21,938 bases of DNA from Kiritimatiellia bacterium. GTDB lineage: Bacteria > Verrucomicrobiota > Kiritimatiellia > RFP12 > DVOR01. Location: positions 1-21,938 of the forward strand of contig CAAGNN010000132.1 of NCBI GenBank assembly GCA_900771325.1. Reading direction: 5' to 3'. The notes below the pieces were generated by a model. That model ran no database searches and had not been told where the DNA came from. It worked only from the letters and a program-made list of their open reading frames with translations. Shown one piece after another: positions 15,903 through 21,938 of the stretch. Each line of letters begins with the position of its first letter. Position 1 is the stretch's first letter. A program made the translations under genes and the position numbers.

Positions 15903-17273
15903 TTACTTCGCCAATTCCGGGAAGAGCGTGCAGGTGACGCCAGCCTTGGTGCGCTGCTCCTCGAAGAACTTCATCGCCGCTTCGCGCTTGCGCATCTCGG
16001 TGAGCTGCTCGGTCAAATCCTCGGCCGTCGGCACGCGCGGGGACTGCTTGAGGAGCGGGAGCACCGTCACCGTCGCGGGGGTGTCCTCCACCTTGATGAG
16101 AATGTGGGAGGCCTTGACCTTGCCAGCCGCGTCGTCGCGCTCGGTCACCTTGACGATGTGGTAGCCAAAGGCGGTCTTGATGATCGGGCCCACCTCGCCC
16201 ACCGGCTGCTCGAAGGCGGCCTTCTCGAACTCGGGCACCATCGCGCCCTTGCCGAACTCGCCCAGGTCGCCACCGGCACGCGCGCCGCTCGGGCAATCGG
16301 AGAAGACCTTGGCCTGATCCTCGAAGGTGGCCTCGCCCTTGACGATGCGCTCGCGGATTTCGTTCAGCTTGGCCTGCGCGCCCTCGGCATCGCCCTGCTT
16401 GGCAGCCTCGCGCTTGACGACCTTGAAGATCACCTTCGCCCCGGCCACGTCCATCACCGGCGTCATCCCGCCATCGGGCACGCTCTTGAGCACCGCCTGC
16501 GCCTCGGGCGTGAGCCCCAGCTGGGCCAGGCGATCCTCGGGCAGAGGCATCGCTTCCTTAATCATCGAGTTGGCCTTGACCAGATCCTCGAAGGAGGCGG
16601 TCCCCTCGGCGAGCTGCTTGGTGTAGCCGGCCATCTCCTCATCGAGGAGCTTCGCGGCGACCTGCTGCTTCTCAATCTCCGATTGCACCTCGGCCGGGTC
16701 CACGGTCACCTGCGGGAAGACCTTCTCCTCGAGCAGCTTGAGCTCCAGCCACTGCTTCTCGAGCATCGACTTAGCCTCCTCCTCGCCCAGCGGGAAGCTC
16801 TTGAGGATCTCCGCAAAGCTCTGACCCTGGCGCTTTTCCAGGTCGGCAATCTGCTTGGCGCGGAACGCATCATCCACCGCCACGCCCAATTCCTTGGCCG
16901 CCGCGGCAATCACGTTGTCCACGATAAACATCTGCACCTGCTGGCGGCGGAACTCCTGCTTGGCCTGCGGCAGCTGCGCGGTGGGAATGGCCCCGCCGGT
17001 CATCTTCGCGTAGAGCCCGACCATCTCGTCAACCTTGGCCGAGAGATCGCCCCAGGTCAGTTGCGCCTCGCCCACGCTAGCGATCACATCGCTATCCTTC
17101 GGCGGCGGCGGCAGGGCCACCACATCGCTCTCCACCGAAGCCACCGGCTTCACTTCGGCCGCAGCCTGGGCCGTCTGACCAGCCTCCGGCATCGGCTCCT
17201 CGGGCTTGCTGCACCCAGTCAACGCCGCGGTCGCAGCCAGCGCCAACATCACAAACATAGGCATCTTCAACAT
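15903..17273 (-). CDS. Parvulin-type (PpiC/SurA-like) peptidyl-prolyl isomerase lipoprotein
   Basis: This is a 456-residue predicted lipoprotein. Its signal peptide has a lipobox, LTGC, with Cys21 as the acylation site, making it a potential substrate of the Lnt encoded nearby. A long SurA_N-like helical region (about residues 70-270) precedes a parvulin domain with hallmarks CPSGARAGGDLGEFGKG, VPEFEKAAF and FGYHIVKV (about 335-410). Such proteins are envelope folding chaperones and prolyl isomerases that assist outer-membrane or secreted proteins. The ASHILIKVE strand that normally opens the domain appears just after the last strand instead, suggesting a second degenerate domain or permutation. 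ATG 17273 is preferred: GGAG lies 10 bases upstream and the signal peptide starts at this Met. It has its own predicted promoter. Confidence 0.88.
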   Translation of the reverse strand: MLKMPMFVMLALAATAALTGCSKPEEPMPEAGQTAQAAAEVKPVASVESDVVALPPPPKDSDVIASVGEAQLTWGDLSAKVDEMVGLYAKMTGGAIPTAQLPQAKQEFRRQQVQMFIVDNVIAAAAKELGVAVDDAFRAKQIADLEKRQGQSFAEILKSFPLGEEEAKSMLEKQWLELKLLEEKVFPQVTVDPAEVQSEIEKQQVAAKLLDEEMAGYTKQLAEGTASFEDLVKANSMIKEAMPLPEDRLAQLGLTPEAQAVLKSVPDGGMTPVMDVAGAKVIFKVVKREAAKQGDAEGAQAKLNEIRERIVKGEATFEDQAKVFSDCPSGARAGGDLGEFGKGAMVPEFEKAAFEQPVGEVGPIIKTAFGYHIVKVTERDDAAGKVKASHILIKVEDTPATVTVLPLLKQSPRVPTAEDLTEQLTEMRKREAAMKFFEEQRTKAGVTCTLFPELAK

Positions 17274-17317
17274 AACAATGTCGCTCCATTCAGCGGGGTT
17301 CACAAAAAGTGGGGCGT

Positions 17318-17345
17318 ATCATACCACAATCGTGCCGCACGTGCG
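17318..17345 (-). promoter_or_regulatory. Probable promoter and possible operator of the parvulin gene
   Basis: The minus strand reads TATGAT (17318-17323), one base from the -10 consensus, about 44 bases before ATG 17273. There is no good -35 hexamer. Instead a perfect 10-bp palindrome, CGCACGTGCG (17336-17345), overlaps the -35 position, which could be an activator or repressor site. The palindrome may also be chance in GC-rich sequence. Confidence 0.35.
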
Positions 17346-17391
17346 CACACCCAACGCGCCGATGCACTATGCCGGAGGGTGCAGCCACCGC

Positions 17392-18003
17392 TCAAGCGTG
17401 CTCCTTGGCCGCCAATGCCAGGAAGCGGCTCAAGGTGGCGCGGCTGACGTGGAGCTTGCGGGCGAGGCGGCTCTTGGAGCAGCCCTTGGCCAGGAGGCGG
17501 TCGATGCGCGCGCGTTGGGGATAGAGGCGGTGGCGCTGGTAGGGGATGACCGAGCCGACGGGCCGACCGAGGCGCACCCCTTTGGCGCGGCGGCGGGCAA
17601 GGGCTTCGCGGGTGCGCTGGGCGATGAGGTTGCGCTCAATCTCCGCCGAGAGGCCGAAGGCGAAGGCCAGGACCTTGGACTGGATGTCCTCGCCCAGGCG
17701 GTAGCCATCCTTGATGCTCCAGACCCGGCAGCCGCGCGCGAGGCAGCGGTTGAGGATCTCCATAATCATCAGGAGCGAGCGGCCGAGGCGGGAGAGCTCG
17801 GCGCAGAGGATGAGGTCGCCGGGGTGGGTGCGGCGCAGGAGCCGGCCGAGGGCGCGCTTGGTGTAGGCGGTGGTGCCGCTGATGGTCTCCTCGATCCAAC
17901 CATCGACGGCGAGGCCGTGGGCCTGGCAGAAGCGCAGAATCTCGTAGCGCTGGTTCTCGACGGTCTGCTTGTCGGTGCTGACGCGGATGTAGCCGTAGGT
18001 CAT
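17392..18003 (-). CDS. Serine recombinase, Mpi-type DNA invertase family
   Basis: This is a 203-residue small serine recombinase. The catalytic serine is Ser9 in GYIRVSTDKQ. The second active-site block ELSRLGRS (residues 69-76) carries the conserved arginines R72 and R75. A helix LGEDIQSKVLAFAFGLSAEI (about 103-122) leads to LIAQRTREALARRRA and a C-terminal helix-turn-helix (KSRLARKLHVSRATLSRFL, about 177-195). The sequence closely follows the Mpi master invertase family of Bacteroides fragilis, which inverts promoter segments between short inverted repeats. Start ATG 18003 has AGGGGA upstream; the longer frame to 18213 would translate element E2 and is rejected. Complete and apparently intact. 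No other mobile-element gene is nearby, so it may be a chromosomal invertase or a resolvase. Confidence 0.93.
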   Translation of the reverse strand: MTYGYIRVSTDKQTVENQRYEILRFCQAHGLAVDGWIEETISGTTAYTKRALGRLLRRTHPGDLILCAELSRLGRSLLMIMEILNRCLARGCRVWSIKDGYRLGEDIQSKVLAFAFGLSAEIERNLIAQRTREALARRRAKGVRLGRPVGSVIPYQRHRLYPQRARIDRLLAKGCSKSRLARKLHVSRATLSRFLALAAKEHA

Positions 18004-18019
18004 AGGTAAAGTCCCCTGA

Positions 18020-18040
18020 CACCGTTTCCGCTGAACGGTG
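18020..18040. promoter_or_regulatory. Inverted repeat in the recombinase leader
   Basis: CACCGTT (18020-18026) and AACGGTG (18034-18040) form a perfect 7-bp inverted repeat around a 7-base spacer, 17 bp upstream of the recombinase start. It could be an operator, for example autoregulation, a recombination half-site pair or an RNA hairpin over the leader. Nothing in the sequence decides between these. Confidence 0.35.
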
Positions 18041-18066
18041 GGATGGCAATGGAGATAACCTAACAA

Positions 18067-18211
18067 GCTGACAGCGGACAGCCGACAGCGGACAGCCGCG
18101 TGCCGCGACGGAGGAACTGATGGAACCGATAGAATAAACTCTAACGGCTCAGACGGAGCCTCCACATCGAGCGCCAGCGCTGTCGGCTGTCGGCTGTCAG
18201 CTGTCCGCTGC
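18067..18211 (+). repeat. Heptamer-armed element E2 (complete)
   Basis: The left arm (18067-18097) is GCTGACA, GCGGACA, GCCGACA, GCGGACA and GCC. The 81-bp core (18098-18178) begins GCGTGCCGCGACGG, contains TAACGGCTCAGACGG (18142-18156), including a hairpin GGCTC-AGACG-GAGCC (18146-18160), and ends CGAGCGCCAGC. The right arm (18179-18211) is the inverted form, TGTCNGC four times (N = G, G, A, C) with partial units. The heptamers vary mainly at one position. The element lies 13 bp after the hisS stop and about 60 bp before the recombinase gene. Confidence 0.9.
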
Positions 18212-18224
18212 AAGCGCAGCGAGC

Positions 18225-19484
18225 TTACAGCTGCAGCGGCGTGGCTTCGCGCGTCTCGAGGTCTTTGGCCTGGGCGGTGCCGGAGGCAATGTCATCCGGA
18301 CCGAGGAAGACGGCGAACTTGGCGGCGGAGGCGCCGGCCTTGGAGAAGAAGTGCTTGGGCTTCTGCGGCAGGAGGGCGAGGTCAACGGCGTGGCCTTCGG
18401 CGCGCAAGCGTGCAGCCAGGGCCACGGCGGCGCCGCGCTGCTCGCTGGCCATATAGCCGATGGCGTAGCCGTGGCGCGAGACCGGGCAGGTCTCGCCGAG
18501 CGCCTCGCGCAGGACTTCGCCCACCACCACATCGCCAAAGCCCATCCCAACGGCCGGGGTCGGCTGGCCACCGACCAGGGCGAGGAGCGAATCGTAGCGC
18601 CCGCCGCCGAAGATGGCGCGGAACTTGCGCTGCACGTCGAAGGCCTCGAAGACGATGCCGGTGTAATAGGAGAGGCCGCGGATGACGGCGATGTCGAAGG
18701 TCAGCAGCGCACCGTAGCCCATCTGGTCAGCCAGGGCGAAGAGGTCGCGCAGGTTGGCGATGGCGGGGGAGTCCGCGCCGGCGAGGGCGGCGGCCTCGTC
18801 GAGGGTGGTCACCGAGAGGAGCTCGAAGGTCTTGGCGATGGCCGCGGCGTCGAGCCCTTCGGCGCGCAGGAGCTCGGCGATCTCTTCATCGGAGATCTTG
18901 CCGCGCTTATCGAGGGCGATGAAGACGGCCGGGTGCTGCGCTTCGGGGATGCCACTCTTGGCGAGGAGCTCGCCGAGGAGCGCGCGGGAGCTGACGTGGA
19001 TGCGCCAAGCCTCGTCGCCCAAGCCCATCGTGCGCATTGCGGTGACGGCCGCGCCGAGGATCTCGGCCTCGCAGAGGACCTCCTCCGAGCCGATGATGTC
19101 CATATTGAGCTGGTAGTGCTCGCGCTTGCGGCCGCGGGTCATGCGCTCGTAGCGGAAGCACTGGGCGATGGTGTACCACTTGATGGGGAAGGGCAGGCGG
19201 GTCTGCCGGGCGGCGACCATCCGCGCGAGAGTGGGGGTCATCTCCGGGCGCAGGGCCAGCTTGCGGCCGGACTTATCCTCGAAAGCGTAGATTTGCTCGG
19301 AGACCTCTTCGCCGCTCTTGCGCTGGAGCAGCTCGAGGGATTCCACCACGCAGGCGTCATAGTTCCGAAAGCCGGAGCGCTCGGCAGCGGCGCGCCAGGC
19401 ATCGAAGATGCGGTTGCGCCAGACCATATCCTCGGGGTAGAAGTCGCGCATGCCGCGCGGCGCGTCGAAGGTGACGATGCTCAT
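18225..19484 (-). CDS. hisS: Histidyl-tRNA synthetase
   Basis: This class II synthetase charges tRNA-His. The 419-residue protein is close to the E. coli length (424) and has the expected blocks: APRGMRDFYPED near the N-terminus, motif 2 as FRYERMTRGR (110-119), the histidine-specific RGLSYYTGIVFE (269-280), motif 3 around FGGGRYDSL and PAVGMGFG (292-317), and a C-terminal anticodon-binding domain from about residue 330. Start ATG 19484 uses AGGAG that lies within the end of the preceding HU/IHF gene, only 7 bp upstream, so translation is probably coupled. Repeat element E2 follows directly after the stop. Confidence 0.97.
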   Translation of the reverse strand: MSIVTFDAPRGMRDFYPEDMVWRNRIFDAWRAAAERSGFRNYDACVVESLELLQRKSGEEVSEQIYAFEDKSGRKLALRPEMTPTLARMVAARQTRLPFPIKWYTIAQCFRYERMTRGRKREHYQLNMDIIGSEEVLCEAEILGAAVTAMRTMGLGDEAWRIHVSSRALLGELLAKSGIPEAQHPAVFIALDKRGKISDEEIAELLRAEGLDAAAIAKTFELLSVTTLDEAAALAGADSPAIANLRDLFALADQMGYGALLTFDIAVIRGLSYYTGIVFEAFDVQRKFRAIFGGGRYDSLLALVGGQPTPAVGMGFGDVVVGEVLREALGETCPVSRHGYAIGYMASEQRGAAVALAARLRAEGHAVDLALLPQKPKHFFSKAGASAAKFAVFLGPDDIASGTAQAKDLETREATPLQL

Positions 19485-19490
19485 GCGGCC

Positions 19491-19832
19491 TTACTCCTGG
19501 GCCTTGTCTTCTTCGGCGAGCTTGGCGCCGGCGAGGTCGGAGCGCAACAGGCGCGAGCACTTGAACTTGATGGCCTTGCGCGGGGGGATCCAGACCTCCT
19601 GCTCGGGCTTCTTGGGGTTGCGCCCGGTGCGGCCCTTGCGCTCGACCACCTGGAAGACGCCGAAGCCGCGCAGCTCCACGTGGCCATTCTCGATGAGGTT
19701 GGCCAGGAGCGCCTCGAAGGTGGTGTCGATAATCTGATAGGCCAGGGCCTGGGGAATGTGGTGGGTCTTGGCGATGACCACCGAGAGGTCGCGGCGCGTG
19801 CTCGTGGAGGGAATCGGCTTGGAGAGTGACAT
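19491..19832 (-). CDS. HU/IHF-family nucleoid DNA-binding protein
   Basis: This is a 113-residue protein with the HU/IHF fold. Helices precede VELRGFGVFQVVERKGRTG (52-70). The DNA-intercalating beta arm follows as GRNPKKPEQEVWIPPRKAI (70-88), with the conserved Asn72-Pro73 at the tip region, then KFKCSRLLR. Extra residues at both ends (an N-terminal Ser/Pro/Thr-rich stretch and an acidic/Lys tail) make it longer than HU (about 90). Such proteins bend DNA and act as architectural partners in recombination, replication and transcription. It sits between proS (31 bp) and hisS (6-bp gap), with AGGAAG before ATG 19832. It cannot be assigned to HU, IHF-alpha or IHF-beta from sequence alone. Confidence 0.93.
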   Translation of the reverse strand: MSLSKPIPSTSTRRDLSVVIAKTHHIPQALAYQIIDTTFEALLANLIENGHVELRGFGVFQVVERKGRTGRNPKKPEQEVWIPPRKAIKFKCSRLLRSDLAGAKLAEEDKAQE

Positions 19833-19863
19833 AGGGGCTTCCTTTCTTCAGGGGAAATGGGGA

Positions 19864-21567
19864 TTAAAGGGTCTTCAGGCGCTCGGCAATCTGCTCGGCG
19901 GCGGCCTCCGGGGCCACGATAGCCGAGTCTTTCTCGGTCCGCGCGCGGACCTCGAAGCCGCCCTTGGCAAAGCCCTTCGCGCCGGCCACCACGCGGATGG
20001 GCAGGCCGATGAGGTCAGCATCCTTGAACTTGATGCCCGGGCGCTCGGCACGGTCGTCGATAAAGACGTCGATGCCACGCGCCTCGAGCTCCTCGGCCAG
20101 GGCATCGGCCTTGGCGACCACCTCGGGGTTGTCCGGATCGAGCACCAGCAAGGCCACCTGGTAGGGGGCCACGGCGGCCGGCCAGATGATGCCATTCTCG
20201 TCGTTGCGCTGCTCCACAATCGCCTGCAGCGTGCGCGAGACGCCGATGCCGTAGCAGCCCATCGTCAACACCTGCGGCGCGCCCTTCTCGTCCAGGTAGG
20301 TCGCCCCAAAGGCCTGGGAATACTTCTTGCCCAGCTTGAAGCACTGGCCCACCTCCGTCCCGCGGCGAATGGCCAGCTTTTGGCCGCAGTGCGGGCAGAG
20401 GTCGCCCTCGGCCACCAACGCCAAGTCGGCAAACTGCGTCACTTTCGCATCGCGCGCCAGGGAGACGTGGCGCAGGTGGAAGCCCTCTTCGTTCGCCCCC
20501 ACGATGACATCGGCCGCGCCTTCCAGCGCGCTGTCGGCATAGACCGGCACGCTCACGCCCACCGGCCCAATCGAGCCGCACGGACCGGCCACCGCCGCCA
20601 CCGTCGCCTCGTCGGCCGCCTCAATCTTCGCCCCGCCCAACAGTCGGCGGAGCTTGAGCTCGTTGAGTTCGCGGTCACCCGGCACCAGCACCATCACCGG
20701 CTTGCCGCCGGCGAGCACCACCAGGCTCTTGACCACGCGGTCGATCGGCTCGCCAAGGAACTTGGCCACCTCTTCGCAGCTGTGCCGGCCGGGAGTCGCC
20801 ACGCGCTCGGCCGCGCCCCCCTCGGTCTGGTAAGGAATGCGCACGGGCTTGCGCTCGGCGCGCTCCTGGTTCGCGGCATACCCACAGCCGCCGCAGCTCA
20901 AAATCCCATCCTCGCCGCTCTCGGCAAAGACCATAAACTCGTGCGAGAAGTTCCCGCCGATGTCGCCGGTATCGGCCTCCACCGGGGTCGCCGCCAGCCC
21001 CACGCGCTGGAAGATGCGCACATAGGCATCAAACATCGCCTTGTAGCTCGCGTCCGCCCCGGCGTCATCGGCATCGAAGCTATACGCATCCTTCATAATG
21101 AACTCTTTGCCGCGAATAAGGCCAAAGCGTGGGCGGATTTCGTCGCGGAACTTGTTGCGGATTTGATAGATGGTGCACGGCAGCTGACGGTAGGAGGAGA
21201 TCTCGTTTTTCGCGAGCGCGGTGAAGGCCTCCTCGGCCGTCGGCGCCAGGACGAACCACGCCTCCTTGCGGTCCTGCAGCCGGAACATCCCAGGCCCCAT
21301 CGTCTCCCAACGGCCCGTCTGCTTCCACAGCTCGGCCGGCTGAAGAATCGGGAAGAGCGTCTCCTGCGCCCCCGCGCGGTCCATCTCCTCGCGGACGATC
21401 CGCTCAATCTTCTGCAACGCCCGCAGCCCCAGCGGCATATAGGTGTACAACCCGCCGCCGAGCTTGCGCAGCATCCCCGCGCGAATCATCAGCTTATGGC
21501 TTACAATCTCGGCATCCTGCGGGGCCTCACGCAACGTATTCAACAGAGCCCGACTCCAACGCATCAT
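19864..21567 (-). CDS. proS: Prolyl-tRNA synthetase, bacterial type with editing domain
   Basis: This class II synthetase charges tRNA-Pro. The 567-residue length fits E. coli ProS (572). Motif 2 is seen as KFRDEIRPRFGLIRGKEF (139-156) and motif 3 as MGCYGIGVSRT (436-446). The YbaK-like insertion domain that hydrolyses mischarged Ala-tRNA-Pro occupies about 225-395 and keeps a lysine (K280) at the place of the editing lysine in E. coli. It is flanked by Cys pairs C225/C228 and C391/C394. The C-terminal anticodon domain starts near 465. I chose ATG 21567 because AAGGA lies 9 bases upstream and the family's N-terminus matches there; the longer frame to 21645 would cross the predicted promoter. 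It is the first gene of the proS-HU/IHF-hisS operon. Confidence 0.96.
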   Translation of the reverse strand: MMRWSRALLNTLREAPQDAEIVSHKLMIRAGMLRKLGGGLYTYMPLGLRALQKIERIVREEMDRAGAQETLFPILQPAELWKQTGRWETMGPGMFRLQDRKEAWFVLAPTAEEAFTALAKNEISSYRQLPCTIYQIRNKFRDEIRPRFGLIRGKEFIMKDAYSFDADDAGADASYKAMFDAYVRIFQRVGLAATPVEADTGDIGGNFSHEFMVFAESGEDGILSCGGCGYAANQERAERKPVRIPYQTEGGAAERVATPGRHSCEEVAKFLGEPIDRVVKSLVVLAGGKPVMVLVPGDRELNELKLRRLLGGAKIEAADEATVAAVAGPCGSIGPVGVSVPVYADSALEGAADVIVGANEEGFHLRHVSLARDAKVTQFADLALVAEGDLCPHCGQKLAIRRGTEVGQCFKLGKKYSQAFGATYLDEKGAPQVLTMGCYGIGVSRTLQAIVEQRNDENGIIWPAAVAPYQVALLVLDPDNPEVVAKADALAEELEARGIDVFIDDRAERPGIKFKDADLIGLPIRVVAGAKGFAKGGFEVRARTEKDSAIVAPEAAAEQIAERLKTL

Positions 21568-21616
21568 ATCGGCAATTCCTTCTTTCTTCCCCGGAAATAG
21601 GGACAAAACGCGCATA

Positions 21617-21645
21617 ACTATCTCAAAAACCGACCCGAAAAGCAA
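21617..21645 (-). promoter_or_regulatory. Probable sigma-70 promoter of the proS operon
   Basis: On the minus strand TTGCTT (21640-21645) and GATAGT (21617-21622) are separated by 17 bp in an A/T-rich patch about 50-80 bases before ATG 21567. The -35 keeps TTG and the -10 matches the consensus at four of six positions. Confidence 0.5.
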
Positions 21646-21653
21646 GGAGATTT

Positions 21654-21685
21654 AGCCGCTGGCCGCTAGTGGTTAGCCGTTGGCG
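21654..21685 (+). repeat. Heptamer tract, possible remnant of a fourth armed element
   Basis: The tract reads AGCCGCT, GGCCGCT, AGTGGTT, AGCCGTT and GGCG with a 7-bp period, again a heptamer unlike those of E1-E3. No full core follows. About 105 bp further, 21791-21803 reads GCTCCGTCAGACC, whose reverse complement resembles the middle of the E2 core (TCAGACGGAGC). The mini-hairpin block lies between. It is either an interrupted element in reverse orientation or an unrelated tract. Confidence 0.55.
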
Positions 21686-21770
21686 AGGGTGGCGGCTATG
21701 CCGCCGTGAGGTGGCCCTACGGTCCGTGAGGGTGGCGGCTACGCCGCCGTGAGGTGCGCCTCCGGCGCGT
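21685..21770 (+). repeat. Tandem 43-bp repeat made of alternating mini-hairpins
   Basis: Two 43-bp units (21685-21727 and 21728-21770) begin GAGGGTGGCGGCTA and each holds two short hairpins with 3-base loops. The first is GGCGGC-TAT/TAC-GCCGCC. The second is GGCCC-TAC-GGTCC (one mismatch) in unit 1 and GCGCC-TCC-GGCGC (perfect) in unit 2. The linkers GTGAGG(G)T are constant while the second stem differs. It lies upstream of the proS promoter. Confidence 0.85.
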
Positions 21771-21800
21771 TAAAGGGTTTACAGTGGCCTGCTCCGTCAG

Positions 21801-21938
21801 ACCACCCGCCCCGGGTCCATCGTCAACCCGGGGCGGGTCCACCTCGAACCTGGGGCGGGTCCGGGGTCAACCCGGGGCGGGTCCACCTTGAACCCGGGAC
21901 GGGTCCACCTCGAACCCGGGGCGGGTCCACCTCGAACC
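21801..21938. repeat. 22-bp tandem repeat array 3, running off the window
   Basis: Cores of AACCCGGGGCGGGTCC type start (CCC or variant) at 21805, 21827, 21849, 21871, 21893, 21915 and 21937, an exact 22-bp step, in the same orientation as array 1. Most spacers are CCACCTCG. The array is cut by the window end, as expected if the contig broke in repeats. No gene is seen in it. Confidence 0.92.

Noticed and set aside
2649..18211. Heptamer arms as target-site duplications of a transposon
   Set aside because: Target duplications are direct repeats and single copies; these arms are inverted and in tandem arrays, and no transposase is nearby.
18004..18213. N-terminal extension of the recombinase through element E2
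   Set aside because: The family begins at MTYGYIRVS, which has its own ribosome site; the extension only translates the repeat arms and core.

Overview
The window looks like a piece of a GC-rich, Gram-negative-type bacterial chromosome. Two short secreted proteins end in a PEP-CTERM-like tail (Pro-Glu-Pro, hydrophobic stretch, Arg-Arg-Lys). There is also a diderm envelope gene set (apolipoprotein N-acyltransferase, parvulin lipoprotein), a Bacteroides Mpi-type DNA invertase homologue and dense GC-rich intergenic repeats. I infer a member of the PVC group, most likely Kiritimatiellota/Lentisphaerota (gut or rumen). This is family resemblance, not a search result. Every complete gene lies on the minus strand, so the biological order runs from high to low coordinates.

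Layout from right to left: (1) 21568-21938 holds a 22-bp repeat array running off the window edge, a tandem mini-hairpin block, a heptamer tract and the proS promoter. (2) proS, an HU/IHF-family gene and hisS form an operon. (3) A heptamer-armed repeat element (E2) separates hisS from an Mpi-family serine recombinase. (4) A parvulin-type lipoprotein is followed by a second heptamer-armed element (E3). (5) Two multi-span GT-C-like membrane proteins and an unusual Lnt-TPR fusion form a tightly packed envelope operon. The second membrane protein has its N-terminus encoded by a 22-bp repeat array. (6) 7357-8069 is a gene-free stretch with another 22-bp array and a series of small perfect hairpins. 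(7) Four secreted proteins (two with PEP-CTERM tails) form a compact operon of visibly lower GC, closed by a clear intrinsic terminator. (8) A Gfo/Idh/MocA oxidoreductase is followed by a third heptamer-armed element (E1), then metG and a truncated panC. panC joins abruptly to a plus-strand GNAT fragment at the left edge, probably an assembly chimera.

The coding content is partly housekeeping (three aminoacyl-tRNA synthetases, PanC, a nucleoid protein) and partly envelope/secretion. The most unusual material is non-coding. At least three copies of an element share a conserved 59-81 bp core, and each is bordered by its own private 7-bp tandem repeat. In the two complete copies the repeat arms are inverted around the core. 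Three arrays keep an exact 22-bp phase, and one of them is translated. A tandem mini-hairpin block shows partly compensatory stem changes. I consider the heptamer-armed element family the best candidate for an undescribed system.
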